Of a DNA stretch of 64,000 nt, positions 29,097 through 37,834 are shown one piece after another. The translations under genes and the position numbers were made by a program. This stretch comes from Buttiauxella agrestis ATCC 33320 (GTDB lineage Bacteria; Pseudomonadota; Gammaproteobacteria; Enterobacterales; Enterobacteriaceae). A model generated the notes under the pieces. The model worked only from the letters and a program-made list of their open reading frames with translations, was not told the DNA's origin and searched no databases. Position 1 is the first letter of the stretch. Every line of letters begins with the position of its first letter. The stretch is taken from the NCBI GenBank assembly GCA_024169445.1, contig JALKFA010000001.1, positions 3,844,001 to 3,908,000 of the forward strand, given 5' to 3'.

Positions 29097-30692
29097 ATGC
29101 AGACAGCTCAACGTATATTACGAGGCTACCGTCGCAGGCGTTTAATTGTCTGTATCGGCTTAGCTGTTCTGGCACTCGTGTTGACTCTGAGCGCACGCTA
29201 TGTTGCTGAGCGCAAAGTGAATGAACAGCATTTGCAGGCGTTTAATCAACGTATTATCAGCACGCTAGAGAGTATTCTGCTCCCCCTTGAACAAGGCAAC
29301 AAAGAGCTTATTGCTTTAGTGGGAATGTCTTGTGAGGCCGCGCAACTCAAAATGCGCGAACACGCAGCACGCCTGCAAACAGTGCGTTCAATCGGGCTGA
29401 TTAAGGATGATATTCTTTATTGCTCAAGTATTTTTGGCAGCCGTCACGTCCCGATTAATTTGCTACAACCCAAATTACCTTCATCTCTTCCACTGCTGTT
29501 TCTCTCAATTGACCGTTCATTACTGAAAGGCACGCCAATTCTGTTGTCCTGGACACCGTCATCCAACAGCAGTCACGAAGGCGTCATGCAGATCATTAAT
29601 ATTGAATTGCTGACCGGATTAATCCTTGAGCCTGAACGCCCATGGGTATCGCGTGCTGTACTTAATGTCGCAGATTCGCACCTCGAATATGGTGCAGGAC
29701 TTTTGCAGCGAATTGTTGTTGAAGATGGGCAAGTCATCCATGAAATGGCTTCCGAACACTTTGCGTTTTCCATCACCACCATTGGCCCCTCACCTGGGGC
29801 ATTGGCATTAAGCAATTTGCCAACTCAACTTCCACTGGCACTGATTCTCAGTATGCTGATTGGTTATATCGCCTGGCTTGCAACCGCCAATCGCATGAGT
29901 TTTTCATGGGAAATTAATGTTGGTATGGCCTCTCATGAATTCGAGGTCTTCTGCCAGCCACTAGTGAGCGCTCGTAATCTGCAGTGTGTCGGTGTGGAAC
30001 TACTATTGCGCTGGAATAATCCACGCCAGGGCTGGATCTCCCCCGATGTATTTATTCCCCTCGCTGAGCAGCAAAACCTGATTGCCCCGTTGACCCGCTA
30101 TGTGCTGGATGAAACCGTTCGCCACCTTGATATTTTTCCCAAATCACGTCATTTCCACATCGGGCTAAACGTGGCGGCCAGCCATTTCCATGAAGCTGAG
30201 ATTATTGCCGATTTGCGCCGTTCCTGGTTCCCTGCACACCCGCTGCAAAAATTGACTCTGGAGTTAACGGAACGAGATGCGTTGCCAGATGTTGACTATC
30301 GTGTGGTGCGTGATTTGCATCGTATGGGCGTGGGTCTGGCGATAGATGATTTCGGTACGGGGCAGAGTTCCCTGGCCTATCTGGAAACACTGAATCCGAA
30401 TGTACTGAAAATTGATAAGTCGTTTACTGCGGCTATCGGGACTGATGCGGTGAACTCGACGGTGACCGATATTATTATCGCACTGGCGCAGAGGCTGGGA
30501 ATCTCTCTGGTGGCCGAAGGCGTTGAAACGCCGCAGCAGGCAGAGTATCTGCGCAGCCACGGCGTGAATGTCTTGCAAGGTTATTTGTATGCGCGACCAA
30601 TGCCACTGAGCGAATTCCCTCGCTGGTTAAGGGGGAGCACACGCCCCCCGCGCCATAGAGGTCATCCTATTTCGGTCGTTCCGCTGCGCTGA
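29097..30692 (+). CDS. pdeD: c-di-GMP phosphodiesterase PdeD, CSS-EAL type
   Basis: 531-residue inner-membrane EAL protein. A first transmembrane helix (about 17-38), a periplasmic CSS-motif domain (Cys-Ser-Ser in ILYCSSIFG; redox-controlled in E. coli relatives) and a second helix (about 248-270) lead to the EAL domain. The EAL triad is written ELL (GVELLLRW). The catalytic acids and metal ligands appear in HIGLNVAASHF, LELTERD, AIDDFGTGQSS, LKIDKSF and AEGVET. It is therefore probably active. It lies between sdaA and yoaE as in E. coli (yoaD). Confidence 0.95.
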   Translation: MQTAQRILRGYRRRRLIVCIGLAVLALVLTLSARYVAERKVNEQHLQAFNQRIISTLESILLPLEQGNKELIALVGMSCEAAQLKMREHAARLQTVRSIGLIKDDILYCSSIFGSRHVPINLLQPKLPSSLPLLFLSIDRSLLKGTPILLSWTPSSNSSHEGVMQIINIELLTGLILEPERPWVSRAVLNVADSHLEYGAGLLQRIVVEDGQVIHEMASEHFAFSITTIGPSPGALALSNLPTQLPLALILSMLIGYIAWLATANRMSFSWEINVGMASHEFEVFCQPLVSARNLQCVGVELLLRWNNPRQGWISPDVFIPLAEQQNLIAPLTRYVLDETVRHLDIFPKSRHFHIGLNVAASHFHEAEIIADLRRSWFPAHPLQKLTLELTERDALPDVDYRVVRDLHRMGVGLAIDDFGTGQSSLAYLETLNPNVLKIDKSFTAAIGTDAVNSTVTDIIIALAQRLGISLVAEGVETPQQAEYLRSHGVNVLQGYLYARPMPLSEFPRWLRGSTRPPRHRGHPISVVPLR

Positions 30693-32252
30693 TTACTCTT
30701 CTTCATCTTCATGTTCGGAGCGTTCTTTCACCACACGGACCAGGTCCACACGGTAATCGTTCGCTTCGACAATCTGGATGCGAAGCGGAGCAACTTCAAT
30801 GACATCACCCGCTTTCGGGATTTGGCCATTCACCGAGATAACCAATCCGGCAATCGAGGCGATATCTTCGCTGTCGTTAACCAGAGTATTGATATCCAGA
30901 TGCTGCTGAATCGCATGCAGGTCAGTGGAACCTTTCACCAACCAACCGTCACCGTCGCGCACAATTTCTGGTGTTTCGTCAGCATCGGGGAATTCACCCG
31001 CAATGGCTTCCAGGACATCCAATGGTGTCACCAGACCTTGAACGACGCCGAACTCGTTGTTGACGATAACGAAGCTACCGCGAGCACGACGCAGCACACC
31101 CAGCAAGTTGATAGGGTCCAGCGTTTCCGGAACCACAATCGCCGGATATTGGGCCGCAATAGCCGCAACATCGCCGCCATTTTCCAGCGCCACCAGCAGC
31201 TCTTTAGCCCGCACGATCCCGATGATTTCATCAAGCTCACCGCGGCATATCGGGAACAGACTGTGTGGAGATTCCAGCAGTTGTTCACGAATTTCAGCCG
31301 TCGATTTATCGGCATCAACCCAGGAGATTTCACCACGAGGCGTCATGATGCTACGCAATGAACGTGAAGCCAGCGTCAGTACCCCGTTTATCATGTAACG
31401 TTCTTCTTCAGCGAAGGATTCCGCTTCAATCGGGGTGATGGTTTTGTTGTCTTCATTCTGTGAGCGCGCCTGGCGCTTGCCATTCATTAAGCGCAAAATC
31501 GCATCAGCTGTACGAGCACGTAGCGGTACATTTGACTGATGGCGAATAAAGTTGCGACGCGCAATCTGGTTAAAGAACTCGATGATTATCGAGAAGCCAA
31601 TCGCTGCGTACAGGTAGCCCTTAGGAATATGGAAACCGAAGCCTTCAGCAACCAGACTCAGGCCGATCATCAACAAGAAGCTCAGGCACAGCACCACGAC
31701 CGTTGGATGCTGGTTAACAAAATTCGTTAACGGTTTTGACGCCATCAGCATCACACCCATCGCAATCACAACCGCCGCCATCATGACAGGCAGGTGATTC
31801 ACCATCCCTACGGCGGTAATGACCGCATCTAGCGAGAACACCGCGTCCAATACAACAATCTGCAGTACTACGACCCAGAAACTAGCGTAGCCTTTCCCAT
31901 GCCCATCATCATGCTGGCGGTTTTCCAGCCGTTCATGCAGTTCGGTCGTGGCTTTAAACAGCAAGAATAAGCCCCCGAATAGCATGATGAGATCGCGCCC
32001 GGAGAACGTCAAATCTGCGACGCTAAACAGGGGTTGGGTCAGTGTCACCATCCATGAGATCAATGACAACAAGCCTAGTCGCATCACCAATGCCAGAGAT
32101 AAACCGATAAGCCTCGCTTTATCCCGTTGTTTTGGTGGAAGTTTATCCGCAAGAATCGCAATAAAGACCAGGTTATCAATACCCAGTACGATTTCCAGAA
32201 CAATAAGTGTCAGTAAACCCACCCATATTTGGGGATCCATTAAGAGTTCCAT
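30693..32252 (-). CDS. yoaE: TerC-family membrane protein with CBS and CorC domains
   Basis: 519 residues. Seven TerC-type helices occupy about 1-235, with the family acids in [18 protein letters not shown] and [19 protein letters not shown] pair (about 300-430, [26 protein letters not shown]) and a C-terminal transporter-associated CorC_HlyC domain (about 440-510) follow. TerC proteins are linked to metal (Mn, Ca) export, but the substrate of YoaE is not established to my knowledge. It is divergent from manX with a long leader region. Confidence 0.94.
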   Translation of the reverse strand: MELLMDPQIWVGLLTLIVLEIVLGIDNLVFIAILADKLPPKQRDKARLIGLSLALVMRLGLLSLISWMVTLTQPLFSVADLTFSGRDLIMLFGGLFLLFKATTELHERLENRQHDDGHGKGYASFWVVVLQIVVLDAVFSLDAVITAVGMVNHLPVMMAAVVIAMGVMLMASKPLTNFVNQHPTVVVLCLSFLLMIGLSLVAEGFGFHIPKGYLYAAIGFSIIIEFFNQIARRNFIRHQSNVPLRARTADAILRLMNGKRQARSQNEDNKTITPIEAESFAEEERYMINGVLTLASRSLRSIMTPRGEISWVDADKSTAEIREQLLESPHSLFPICRGELDEIIGIVRAKELLVALENGGDVAAIAAQYPAIVVPETLDPINLLGVLRRARGSFVIVNNEFGVVQGLVTPLDVLEAIAGEFPDADETPEIVRDGDGWLVKGSTDLHAIQQHLDINTLVNDSEDIASIAGLVISVNGQIPKAGDVIEVAPLRIQIVEANDYRVDLVRVVKERSEHEDEEE

Positions 32253-32329
32253 GACAAGCTCCAGCTTTGGGAATCACTGCGCGGCAACCCGCAAAATACG
32301 GACGCAGAAAGTTGAATTAAGGTATTAAC

Positions 32330-32480
32330 GGGGCGTGTTACGCCATTATGAAAGGCTGAGGATTCAGACCTGAAAATGAAAAGACGTCGGTGACGGTCCA
32401 TACGGTGGGCTACTGCCCTTTACTCCTTAGTTATTAAACGGGATGCAAACAATATCAGAGCAAATTACCCTTTTGCAAAG
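32330..32480 (-). promoter_or_regulatory. Long structured leader of yoaE
   Basis: On the minus strand a promoter-like TTGCAA-N18-TATTGT lies near 32445-32476. About 180 bases of leader follow before the yoaE start. It contains AAAGGGCAGTAGCC and GGTCCATACGG/CACCGTATGGACCGT self-complementary parts. GGGCAGTAGCC is close to the GGGGAGTAGCC core of the Mn riboswitch seen upstream of mntP, and TerC genes often carry that riboswitch. The rest of the motif is not convincing, so I call only a structured leader. Confidence 0.3.
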
Positions 32481-32560
32481 ATTTACCTGATTTTGCAATT
32501 TTACTGTCATTGACCAAGCGCATAATTTGCTCCGCGAAACAATATGTGTGAAGCAAAGCT

Positions 32561-32611
32561 AAATTACGGATCTTCATCACATAAAATATTTTTTTCACTG
32601 ACTAAAATAAA
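32561..32611 (+). promoter_or_regulatory. manXYZ control region: CRP site and probable Mlc operator
   Basis: Bases 32561-32582 are nearly the same as the E. coli manX CRP site, with TTACG-N6-TCACA. Directly downstream, 32586-32611 is an AT-rich inverted repeat (TATTTTTTT...TAAAATAAA) like Mlc/NagC operators of PTS genes. cAMP-CRP activation and Mlc repression of manXYZ are known in E. coli. The CRP site is seen clearly; the Mlc call is inference. Confidence 0.65.
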
Positions 32612-32732
32612 TCCGTCTTCAGTTACACATCTTTACTCATACCGTTATCTGAATCGATTCGCTCAATGAAACGGATAATCTACAAAACACCCATTTTAAG
32701 GGTGTGGTTATGTCCAACACAGGAGGTAGCAA

Positions 32733-33701
32733 GTGACTATTGCTATTGTCATAGGCACGCATGGCTGGGCAGCAGAACAATTGCTGAAAACCGCTGAAAT
32801 GCTATTAGGCGAACAAGAAAATGTTGGCTGGATAGATTTCGTTCCCGGTGAAAACGCCGAAACTTTGATCGAAAAATATAACGCTCAATTGGCAAACCTG
32901 AAAACCGACAAAGGTGTGCTGTTTCTCGTCGATACCTGGGGCGGTAGCCCTTTCAATGCGGCTAGCCGTATTGTCGTCGATAAAGAGCATTACGAGGTCG
33001 TCGCCGGGGTCAATATTCCGATGCTGGTCGAAACCTTGATGGCACGTGATGATAACCCTTCATTTGATGAATTAGTGGCTTTGGCAGTAGAAACAGGTCG
33101 CGAAGGGGTTAAAGCCCTGAAAGCAAAACCTGTCGAAACTGCAGCACCTGTGGCGCCCGTTGCTGCACCAAAACCTGCGGCACCGCTGAAGCCAATGGGT
33201 CCAAATGACTACATGAACATTGGTCTGGCACGTATTGATGACCGTTTGATTCATGGCCAGGTGGCGACTCGCTGGACTAAAGAAACTAACGTGACGCGCA
33301 TTATTGTTGTCAGCGATGAAGTTGCCGCCGATACCGTGCGCAAAACTCTGTTGACGCAAGTTGCGCCTCCAGGCGTAACAGCACACGTGGTTGATGTGGC
33401 AAAAATGATCCGCGTGTGGAATAACCCGAAATATGCAGGCGACCGTGTGATGCTGCTGTTCACTAACCCAACTGATGTTGAACGCGTCGTGGAAGGTGGG
33501 GTGAATATTAAGTCAGTCAACATCGGTGGTATGGCGTTCCGCCAGGGTAAAACTCAGGTGAACAACGCGATTTCTGTCGATGAAACGGATATTGAAGCCT
33601 TTAAGAAACTGAACGCGCGTGGCATTGAACTGGAAGCGCGTAAGGTTTCTACCGATCAAAAATTGAAAATGATGGACCTGATCGCGAAGGTGAAAAACTA
33701 A
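32733..33701 (+). CDS. manX: Mannose PTS EIIAB component
   Basis: Cytoplasmic phosphotransfer protein of the mannose/glucose/glucosamine PTS. The IIA domain (about 1-130) carries His10 (IGTHGWAAEQ), phosphorylated by HPr. An Ala/Pro-rich linker (about 132-155) joins it to IIB (about 158-322), which carries His174 in RIDDRLIHGQV. The start is GTG at 32733 after AGGAGGT. The first codons, where SgrS pairs in E. coli, are conserved. First gene of manXYZ. Confidence 0.98.
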   Translation: MTIAIVIGTHGWAAEQLLKTAEMLLGEQENVGWIDFVPGENAETLIEKYNAQLANLKTDKGVLFLVDTWGGSPFNAASRIVVDKEHYEVVAGVNIPMLVETLMARDDNPSFDELVALAVETGREGVKALKAKPVETAAPVAPVAAPKPAAPLKPMGPNDYMNIGLARIDDRLIHGQVATRWTKETNVTRIIVVSDEVAADTVRKTLLTQVAPPGVTAHVVDVAKMIRVWNNPKYAGDRVMLLFTNPTDVERVVEGGVNIKSVNIGGMAFRQGKTQVNNAISVDETDIEAFKKLNARGIELEARKVSTDQKLKMMDLIAKVKN

Positions 33702-33776
33702 TTACTAATGTAATTAGTTTGATTCTACGTTTTGCTCAGTTTTCACACATAAGTCACTCGTTTAAGGAGAAGTACA

Positions 33777-34577
33777 ATGGAGATTACCACTCTTCAGATT
33801 GTGCTGGTGTTTGTCGTAGCCTGTATTGCCGGTATGGAGTCGGTGCTCGATGAATTTCAGTTCCACCGTCCGCTGGTCGCCTGTACCTTAATTGGTCTGG
33901 TCCTCGGTGACATGAAAACCGGTATTATTATCGGTGGTACACTTGAAATGATCGCGTTGGGTTGGATGAACATCGGTGCGGCGGTTGCTCCCGATGCGGC
34001 TCTGGCGTCAATTATCTCGACAATTCTGGTTATCGCCGGACATCAGGGCATCGGTTCTGGTATCGCTCTGGCAATCCCACTGGCAGCAGCAGGCCAGGTT
34101 CTGACCATTATCGTTCGTACTATTACCGTGGGCTTCCAGCACGCAGCAGATAAGGCCGCCGAAAATGGCAACCTATCGGCGCTCTCCTGGATTCACGTTT
34201 CCTCCCTGTTCTTGCAAGCAATGCGTATCGCCATTCCTGCCGTTATCGTCGCGGTTTCCGTGGGGACTAGCGAAGTGCAGAACATGCTGAACGCCATTCC
34301 TGAGGTGGTAACCAGCGGTCTGAACATCGCCGGCGGCATGATTGTGGTAGTGGGTTATGCGATGGTCATCAACATGATGCGCGCAGGCTACCTGATGCCA
34401 TTCTTCTATCTGGGCTTCGTTACTGCGGCTTTCACCAACTTCAACCTGGTTGCATTGGGTGTGATTGGTGCTGTGATGGCAATTCTGTACATCCAGCTGA
34501 GCCCGAAATACAACCGTACTGCCGGTGCTACAGCGCCTGCTGCCGGTGCTAACGACCTCGATAACGAATTAGATTAA
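33777..34577 (+). CDS. manY: Mannose PTS EIIC component
   Basis: Inner-membrane channel subunit of the mannose PTS, 266 residues, multispanning. It begins MEITTLQIVLVFVVACIAGMESVLDEFQFHRPLVACTL with the IIC signature GTLEMIALGWMNIGAAVAPD around residue 55. It forms the transport complex with ManZ, is phosphotransfer-coupled to ManX, and in E. coli also serves lambda DNA entry. It has an AAGGAGAAG site. Confidence 0.97.
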   Translation: MEITTLQIVLVFVVACIAGMESVLDEFQFHRPLVACTLIGLVLGDMKTGIIIGGTLEMIALGWMNIGAAVAPDAALASIISTILVIAGHQGIGSGIALAIPLAAAGQVLTIIVRTITVGFQHAADKAAENGNLSALSWIHVSSLFLQAMRIAIPAVIVAVSVGTSEVQNMLNAIPEVVTSGLNIAGGMIVVVGYAMVINMMRAGYLMPFFYLGFVTAAFTNFNLVALGVIGAVMAILYIQLSPKYNRTAGATAPAAGANDLDNELD

Positions 34578-34589
34578 TAGGTGAGCGAA

Positions 34590-35444
34590 ATGGTTGATAC
34601 CACTAAAACAGTAACTACCGAGAAGAAACTCACTCCGGGCGATATTCGTGGCGTGTTCCTGCGTTCTAACCTCTTCCAGGGGTCATGGAACTTCGAACGT
34701 ATGCAGGCGCTGGGCTTCTGTTTCTCAATGATTCCGGCAATTAAACGCCTGTATCCTGAGAACAACGATGCGCGTAAACAAGCGATTAAACGTCACCTGG
34801 AATTCTTCAACACCCATCCCTATGTAGCCGCTCCGGTTCTGGGCGTTACCCTTGCGATGGAAGAACAACGTGCGAACGGTGCAGAAATTGATGATGGTGC
34901 CATTAACGGTATCAAAGTTGGTTTGATGGGGCCGCTGGCGGGCGTGGGCGACCCAATCTTCTGGGGTACTGTACGCCCAGTATTTGCAGCGCTAGGTGCC
35001 GGCATTGCCATGAGCGGCAGCCTGCTCGGCCCATTGCTGTTCTTCATCCTGTTCAACGCAGTCCGTTTGCTAACCCGTTACTACGGTGTGGCTTACGGCT
35101 ACCGTAAAGGGATCGATATCGTTAAGGATATGGGCGGCGGCTTCCTGCAGAAATTGACTGAGGGGGCGTCAATCCTCGGCCTGTTTGTCATGGGGGCACT
35201 GGTAAACAAGTGGACGCACGTTAACATACCGCTGGTTGTGTCGAAAATTACCGACCAGACCGGCGCAGTTAAAGTGACCACGGTTCAAACCATTCTTGAT
35301 CAGTTGATGCCAGGCCTTGTGCCATTGCTGCTAACGTTTGCTTGTATGTGGCTGCTGCGTAAGAAAGTCAACGCGCTGTGGATCATCATGGGCTTCTTCG
35401 TTATCGGTATTGCCGGTTATTCTATCGGCTTGCTGGGTCTGTAA
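34590..35444 (+). CDS. manZ: Mannose PTS EIID component
   Basis: Inner-membrane IID subunit, 284 residues. The cytoplasmic N-terminal part (DIRGVFLRSNLFQGSWNFERMQALGFCFSMIPAIKRLYP) is followed by GLMGPLAGVGDPIFWGTVRPV and C-terminal membrane segments. I use the ATG at 34590, which gives MVDTTKT as in E. coli and has AGGTGAG upstream. A GTG three codons earlier overlaps that site. Twelve bases after manY, so co-translated in one operon. Confidence 0.97.
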   Translation: MVDTTKTVTTEKKLTPGDIRGVFLRSNLFQGSWNFERMQALGFCFSMIPAIKRLYPENNDARKQAIKRHLEFFNTHPYVAAPVLGVTLAMEEQRANGAEIDDGAINGIKVGLMGPLAGVGDPIFWGTVRPVFAALGAGIAMSGSLLGPLLFFILFNAVRLLTRYYGVAYGYRKGIDIVKDMGGGFLQKLTEGASILGLFVMGALVNKWTHVNIPLVVSKITDQTGAVKVTTVQTILDQLMPGLVPLLLTFACMWLLRKKVNALWIIMGFFVIGIAGYSIGLLGL

Positions 35445-35458
35445 TTACCATGTTATGC

Positions 35459-35487
35459 AAACCGGGGCCCCTGCCCCGGTTTTTTTA
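35459..35487 (+). terminator. manXYZ terminator
   Basis: GC-rich hairpin AACCGGGGC-CCCT-GCCCCGGTT followed by a T-run after manZ. Confidence 0.92.
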
Positions 35488-35510
35488 TTGTTTAGAATGA
35501 AGGTAGTGTT

Positions 35511-35969
35511 ATGACGTTGACGGATGTGGTTTTACTCGTTTTCATTGTGCTGTTGCTCGCGTGGTCAATCTATGATGAGTTCATCATGGATAAGCTCAAG
35601 GGCAAAACCCTACTCAAAATCACCCTGCTGCGCCGTAATCGTATCGACAGCACCATCTTTGTTGGTCTGGTTGCCATCCTCATCTATAACAACGTCACCA
35701 CTCACGGCACACCACTGACAACCTGGTTATTATCTGCACTCGCGTTACTCGCTATTTATATTTCGTGGATCCGTCAGCCTAAATTATTGTTTAAAAGAGA
35801 AGGTTTTTTCTTCGCAAACGTGTGGATTTTATATTCACGAATTAAAGAAATGAATTTATCTGAAGACGGAGTGTTGGTGATGCAACTAGAGCAACGCCGT
35901 TTACTGATTCGGGTTAAAAATATCGATGACCTGGAAAAAATTTATAAACTAATGGTTGATAATCAATAA
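35511..35969 (+). CDS. yobD: DUF986 inner membrane protein YobD
   Basis: 152-residue membrane protein of the UPF0266/YobD family, collinear with the E. coli protein. Three hydrophobic segments (about 4-20, 45-62, 68-86) are followed by a cytoplasmic part ([39 protein letters not shown]). Function is unknown. It lies between manZ and mntP, after the manXYZ terminator. Confidence 0.92.
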   Translation: MTLTDVVLLVFIVLLLAWSIYDEFIMDKLKGKTLLKITLLRRNRIDSTIFVGLVAILIYNNVTTHGTPLTTWLLSALALLAIYISWIRQPKLLFKREGFFFANVWILYSRIKEMNLSEDGVLVMQLEQRRLLIRVKNIDDLEKIYKLMVDNQ

Positions 35970-35974
35970 GTTAC

Positions 35975-36039
35975 AAATATAGCAAAGTCTATATTTTGAT
36001 ATTTTTTGTACAGTCATTTAAATATAGCCGATGCTATTT
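35975..36039 (+). promoter_or_regulatory. Two MntR operators upstream of mntP
   Basis: Bases 35975-35996 form a perfect 22-base palindrome with outer arms AAATATAG and CTATATTT around CAAAGT. This is the shape of E. coli MntR boxes (AAACATAGC...GCTATGTTT). A second copy with one arm slightly degenerate (AAATATAGCCGATGCTATTT) lies at 36020-36039. MntR with Mn2+ activates mntP in E. coli. The first box overlaps the yobD stop region. Confidence 0.7.
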
Positions 36040-36164
36040 CGCACAATTAGTGTGCTATTATTTTAACGTTTAAGTTACTTATTAAGTTAAATGAAAATCG
36101 TTATCATTTAAGTGTCTGGAATAATAGTTTTCAAATATTGTTTTATCTTTGAATAATATGTTAA

Positions 36165-36345
36165 GGTTGCGCCCGTCGTTGGGGAGTAGCCGATTTTCGC
36201 CATTGCGAAAATGTACATGTCAACATACTCGTTACTTGTTTTAGCAGGTTTTTTAAACAAGAAAATAACGTGGCATGTACGACTCAAACACTGAGTAGGC
36301 GAGACCATAGGCACGTAGCCATCGTTTTAGTTGGGGATGGTCGAC
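36165..36345 (+). ncRNA. yybP-ykoY manganese riboswitch of mntP
   Basis: The mntP leader carries the hallmark GGGGAGTAGCCGAT (36181-36194). It continues with a hairpin region TTTTCGCCATTGCGAAAA, then CTCAAACACTGAGTAGGCGAGACCATAGGCACGTAGCC. The order and spacing are those of the E. coli mntP leader, a Mn2+-sensing riboswitch that opens translation when Mn is high. The segment ends about 35 bases before the mntP start. Boundaries are approximate. Confidence 0.9.
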
Positions 36346-36378
36346 GTGTATATGGATATTCCCAACTGAGGCGTTTGT

Positions 36379-36951
36379 ATGAATCTCTCCGCTACAATTA
36401 TTCTTGCTTTTGGCATGTCGATGGATGCGTTTGCTGCATCAATCGGGAAAGGTGCCACCCTCCATAAACCTAAGTTTTCCGAAGCCATACGTACCGGCCT
36501 GATTTTTGGCGTTATTGAAACGCTCACACCACTGATTGGCTGGTGTCTGGGGATGTTAGCCAGTAAAGTTGTGCTGGAATGGAACCATTGGGTTGCTTTT
36601 ATCCTGCTCGTTTTCCTCGGTATCCGAATGATCTATGAAGGGATTCGCGGCAACGATGATGAAGAGACACCTAAGCTACAACGTCATGGATTTTGGTTAT
36701 TGGTCACGACAGCTATAGCAACCAGCCTTGATGCAATGGCGGTGGGTGTCGGCCTGGCATTTCTGCAAGTGAACGTTATTGAAACTGCGCTGGCGATTGG
36801 TTGCGCGACCATGATCATGTCTACGATGGGTATGATGCTGGGCCGTTTTATTGGCCCACTACTGGGTAAACGCGCCGAAATTCTCGGCGGCGTGGTGTTA
36901 ATTGGGATTGGTTGCCAGATCCTTTACGGCCATTTCAGCGCGCTAAGTTAA
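36379..36951 (+). CDS. mntP: Manganese efflux pump MntP
   Basis: 190-residue inner-membrane exporter with six helices made of two related halves. Each half carries the essential Asp motif: [14 protein letters not shown] near residue 16 and [14 protein letters not shown] near 120. It expels excess Mn2+, and it is under double control by MntR at the promoter and the Mn riboswitch in the leader, both visible upstream. It ends four bases from the convergent rlmA. Confidence 0.98.
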   Translation: MNLSATIILAFGMSMDAFAASIGKGATLHKPKFSEAIRTGLIFGVIETLTPLIGWCLGMLASKVVLEWNHWVAFILLVFLGIRMIYEGIRGNDDEETPKLQRHGFWLLVTTAIATSLDAMAVGVGLAFLQVNVIETALAIGCATMIMSTMGMMLGRFIGPLLGKRAEILGGVVLIGIGCQILYGHFSALS

Positions 36952-36955
36952 ATAT

Positions 36956-37771
36956 TCAAGCTACCTGGGCTTCGCGTCGCCAGACGCGAACCACAAAGTC
37001 AGTCTCACATTCAAATGCCGTTTCAGCCGCTAAGGCTTGCCACACTTCCGGGCGAGCGCGCCAGGCAAACGGCGTCATTTGTAGCAATGCTACCGCTTTA
37101 TCACCCTTTAATGTCATCGGCCAGCTAATTTGCTGAGTCTGTTCTGCAATAAAACCAGGCAAAGATTCAGACTCAGAGCTGTGCAACACAATATTGTCGT
37201 AAATTAGGCCTTTCAACTGCATTAAATGACGGGGACCAGGGGTCGCCGTAATGACGATACCGCCAGGTTTTACCACCCGCGCCAGTTCTTCCGCTTTGCA
37301 GGGCGCGAAAATACGCACAACAGCATCAAGGCTATTATCGTCAAACGGTAAACGGTGACTTGAAGCAACGCAGAATTGCACCTGCGGGTAACGTTTAGCC
37401 GCGTAGCGAATCGCCACTTTCGCGACATCTAACCCCCAGGTCGTGCCATTTTGTTTTGCGACTACCTGTGCAAAACCGGCAGTGTAGTACCCTTCCCCAC
37501 AACCAATGTCGAGTAAAGTCACGGGTGACGCTTGTTCAAGTTGTTGGCAAATGGCATCACGCAAAGGCTGGTAATGCCCGGCATCGAGAAACTTTCTGCG
37601 TGCCTGCATCATCTCGCTGCTGTCGCCAGGATCCTTAGAACGCTTATGCTGTACTGGCAGCAAATTGACGTATCCTTCTTTTGCCTTATCGAATTGGTGG
37701 CCTTGTGGGCAAAGATAACTCTTGCCAACAGCGGTAAGCGGCGCATGACAAAGCGGACAAAGATAGGACAT
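36956..37771 (-). CDS. rlmA: 23S rRNA (guanine-745-N1)-methyltransferase
   Basis: SAM-dependent enzyme methylating G745 in helix 35 of 23S rRNA. The N-terminal zinc ribbon has Cys pairs in [10 protein letters not shown] and [10 protein letters not shown]. The Rossmann methyltransferase motif I is [12 protein letters not shown]. The start is the ATG at 37771 with GGAG upstream, giving MSYLCPLC as in E. coli. The longer frame adds five residues. 271 residues. It follows the PBP3 paralogue gene on the same strand. Confidence 0.97.
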   Translation of the reverse strand: MSYLCPLCHAPLTAVGKSYLCPQGHQFDKAKEGYVNLLPVQHKRSKDPGDSSEMMQARRKFLDAGHYQPLRDAICQQLEQASPVTLLDIGCGEGYYTAGFAQVVAKQNGTTWGLDVAKVAIRYAAKRYPQVQFCVASSHRLPFDDNSLDAVVRIFAPCKAEELARVVKPGGIVITATPGPRHLMQLKGLIYDNIVLHSSESESLPGFIAEQTQQISWPMTLKGDKAVALLQMTPFAWRARPEVWQALAAETAFECETDFVVRVWRREAQVA

Positions 37772-37834
37772 GGGAACTCCAGGCAATCATAAAGGGCGCA
37801 AGTGTAACGCTAAACGCCCTGTTTCGAAAAGCAA

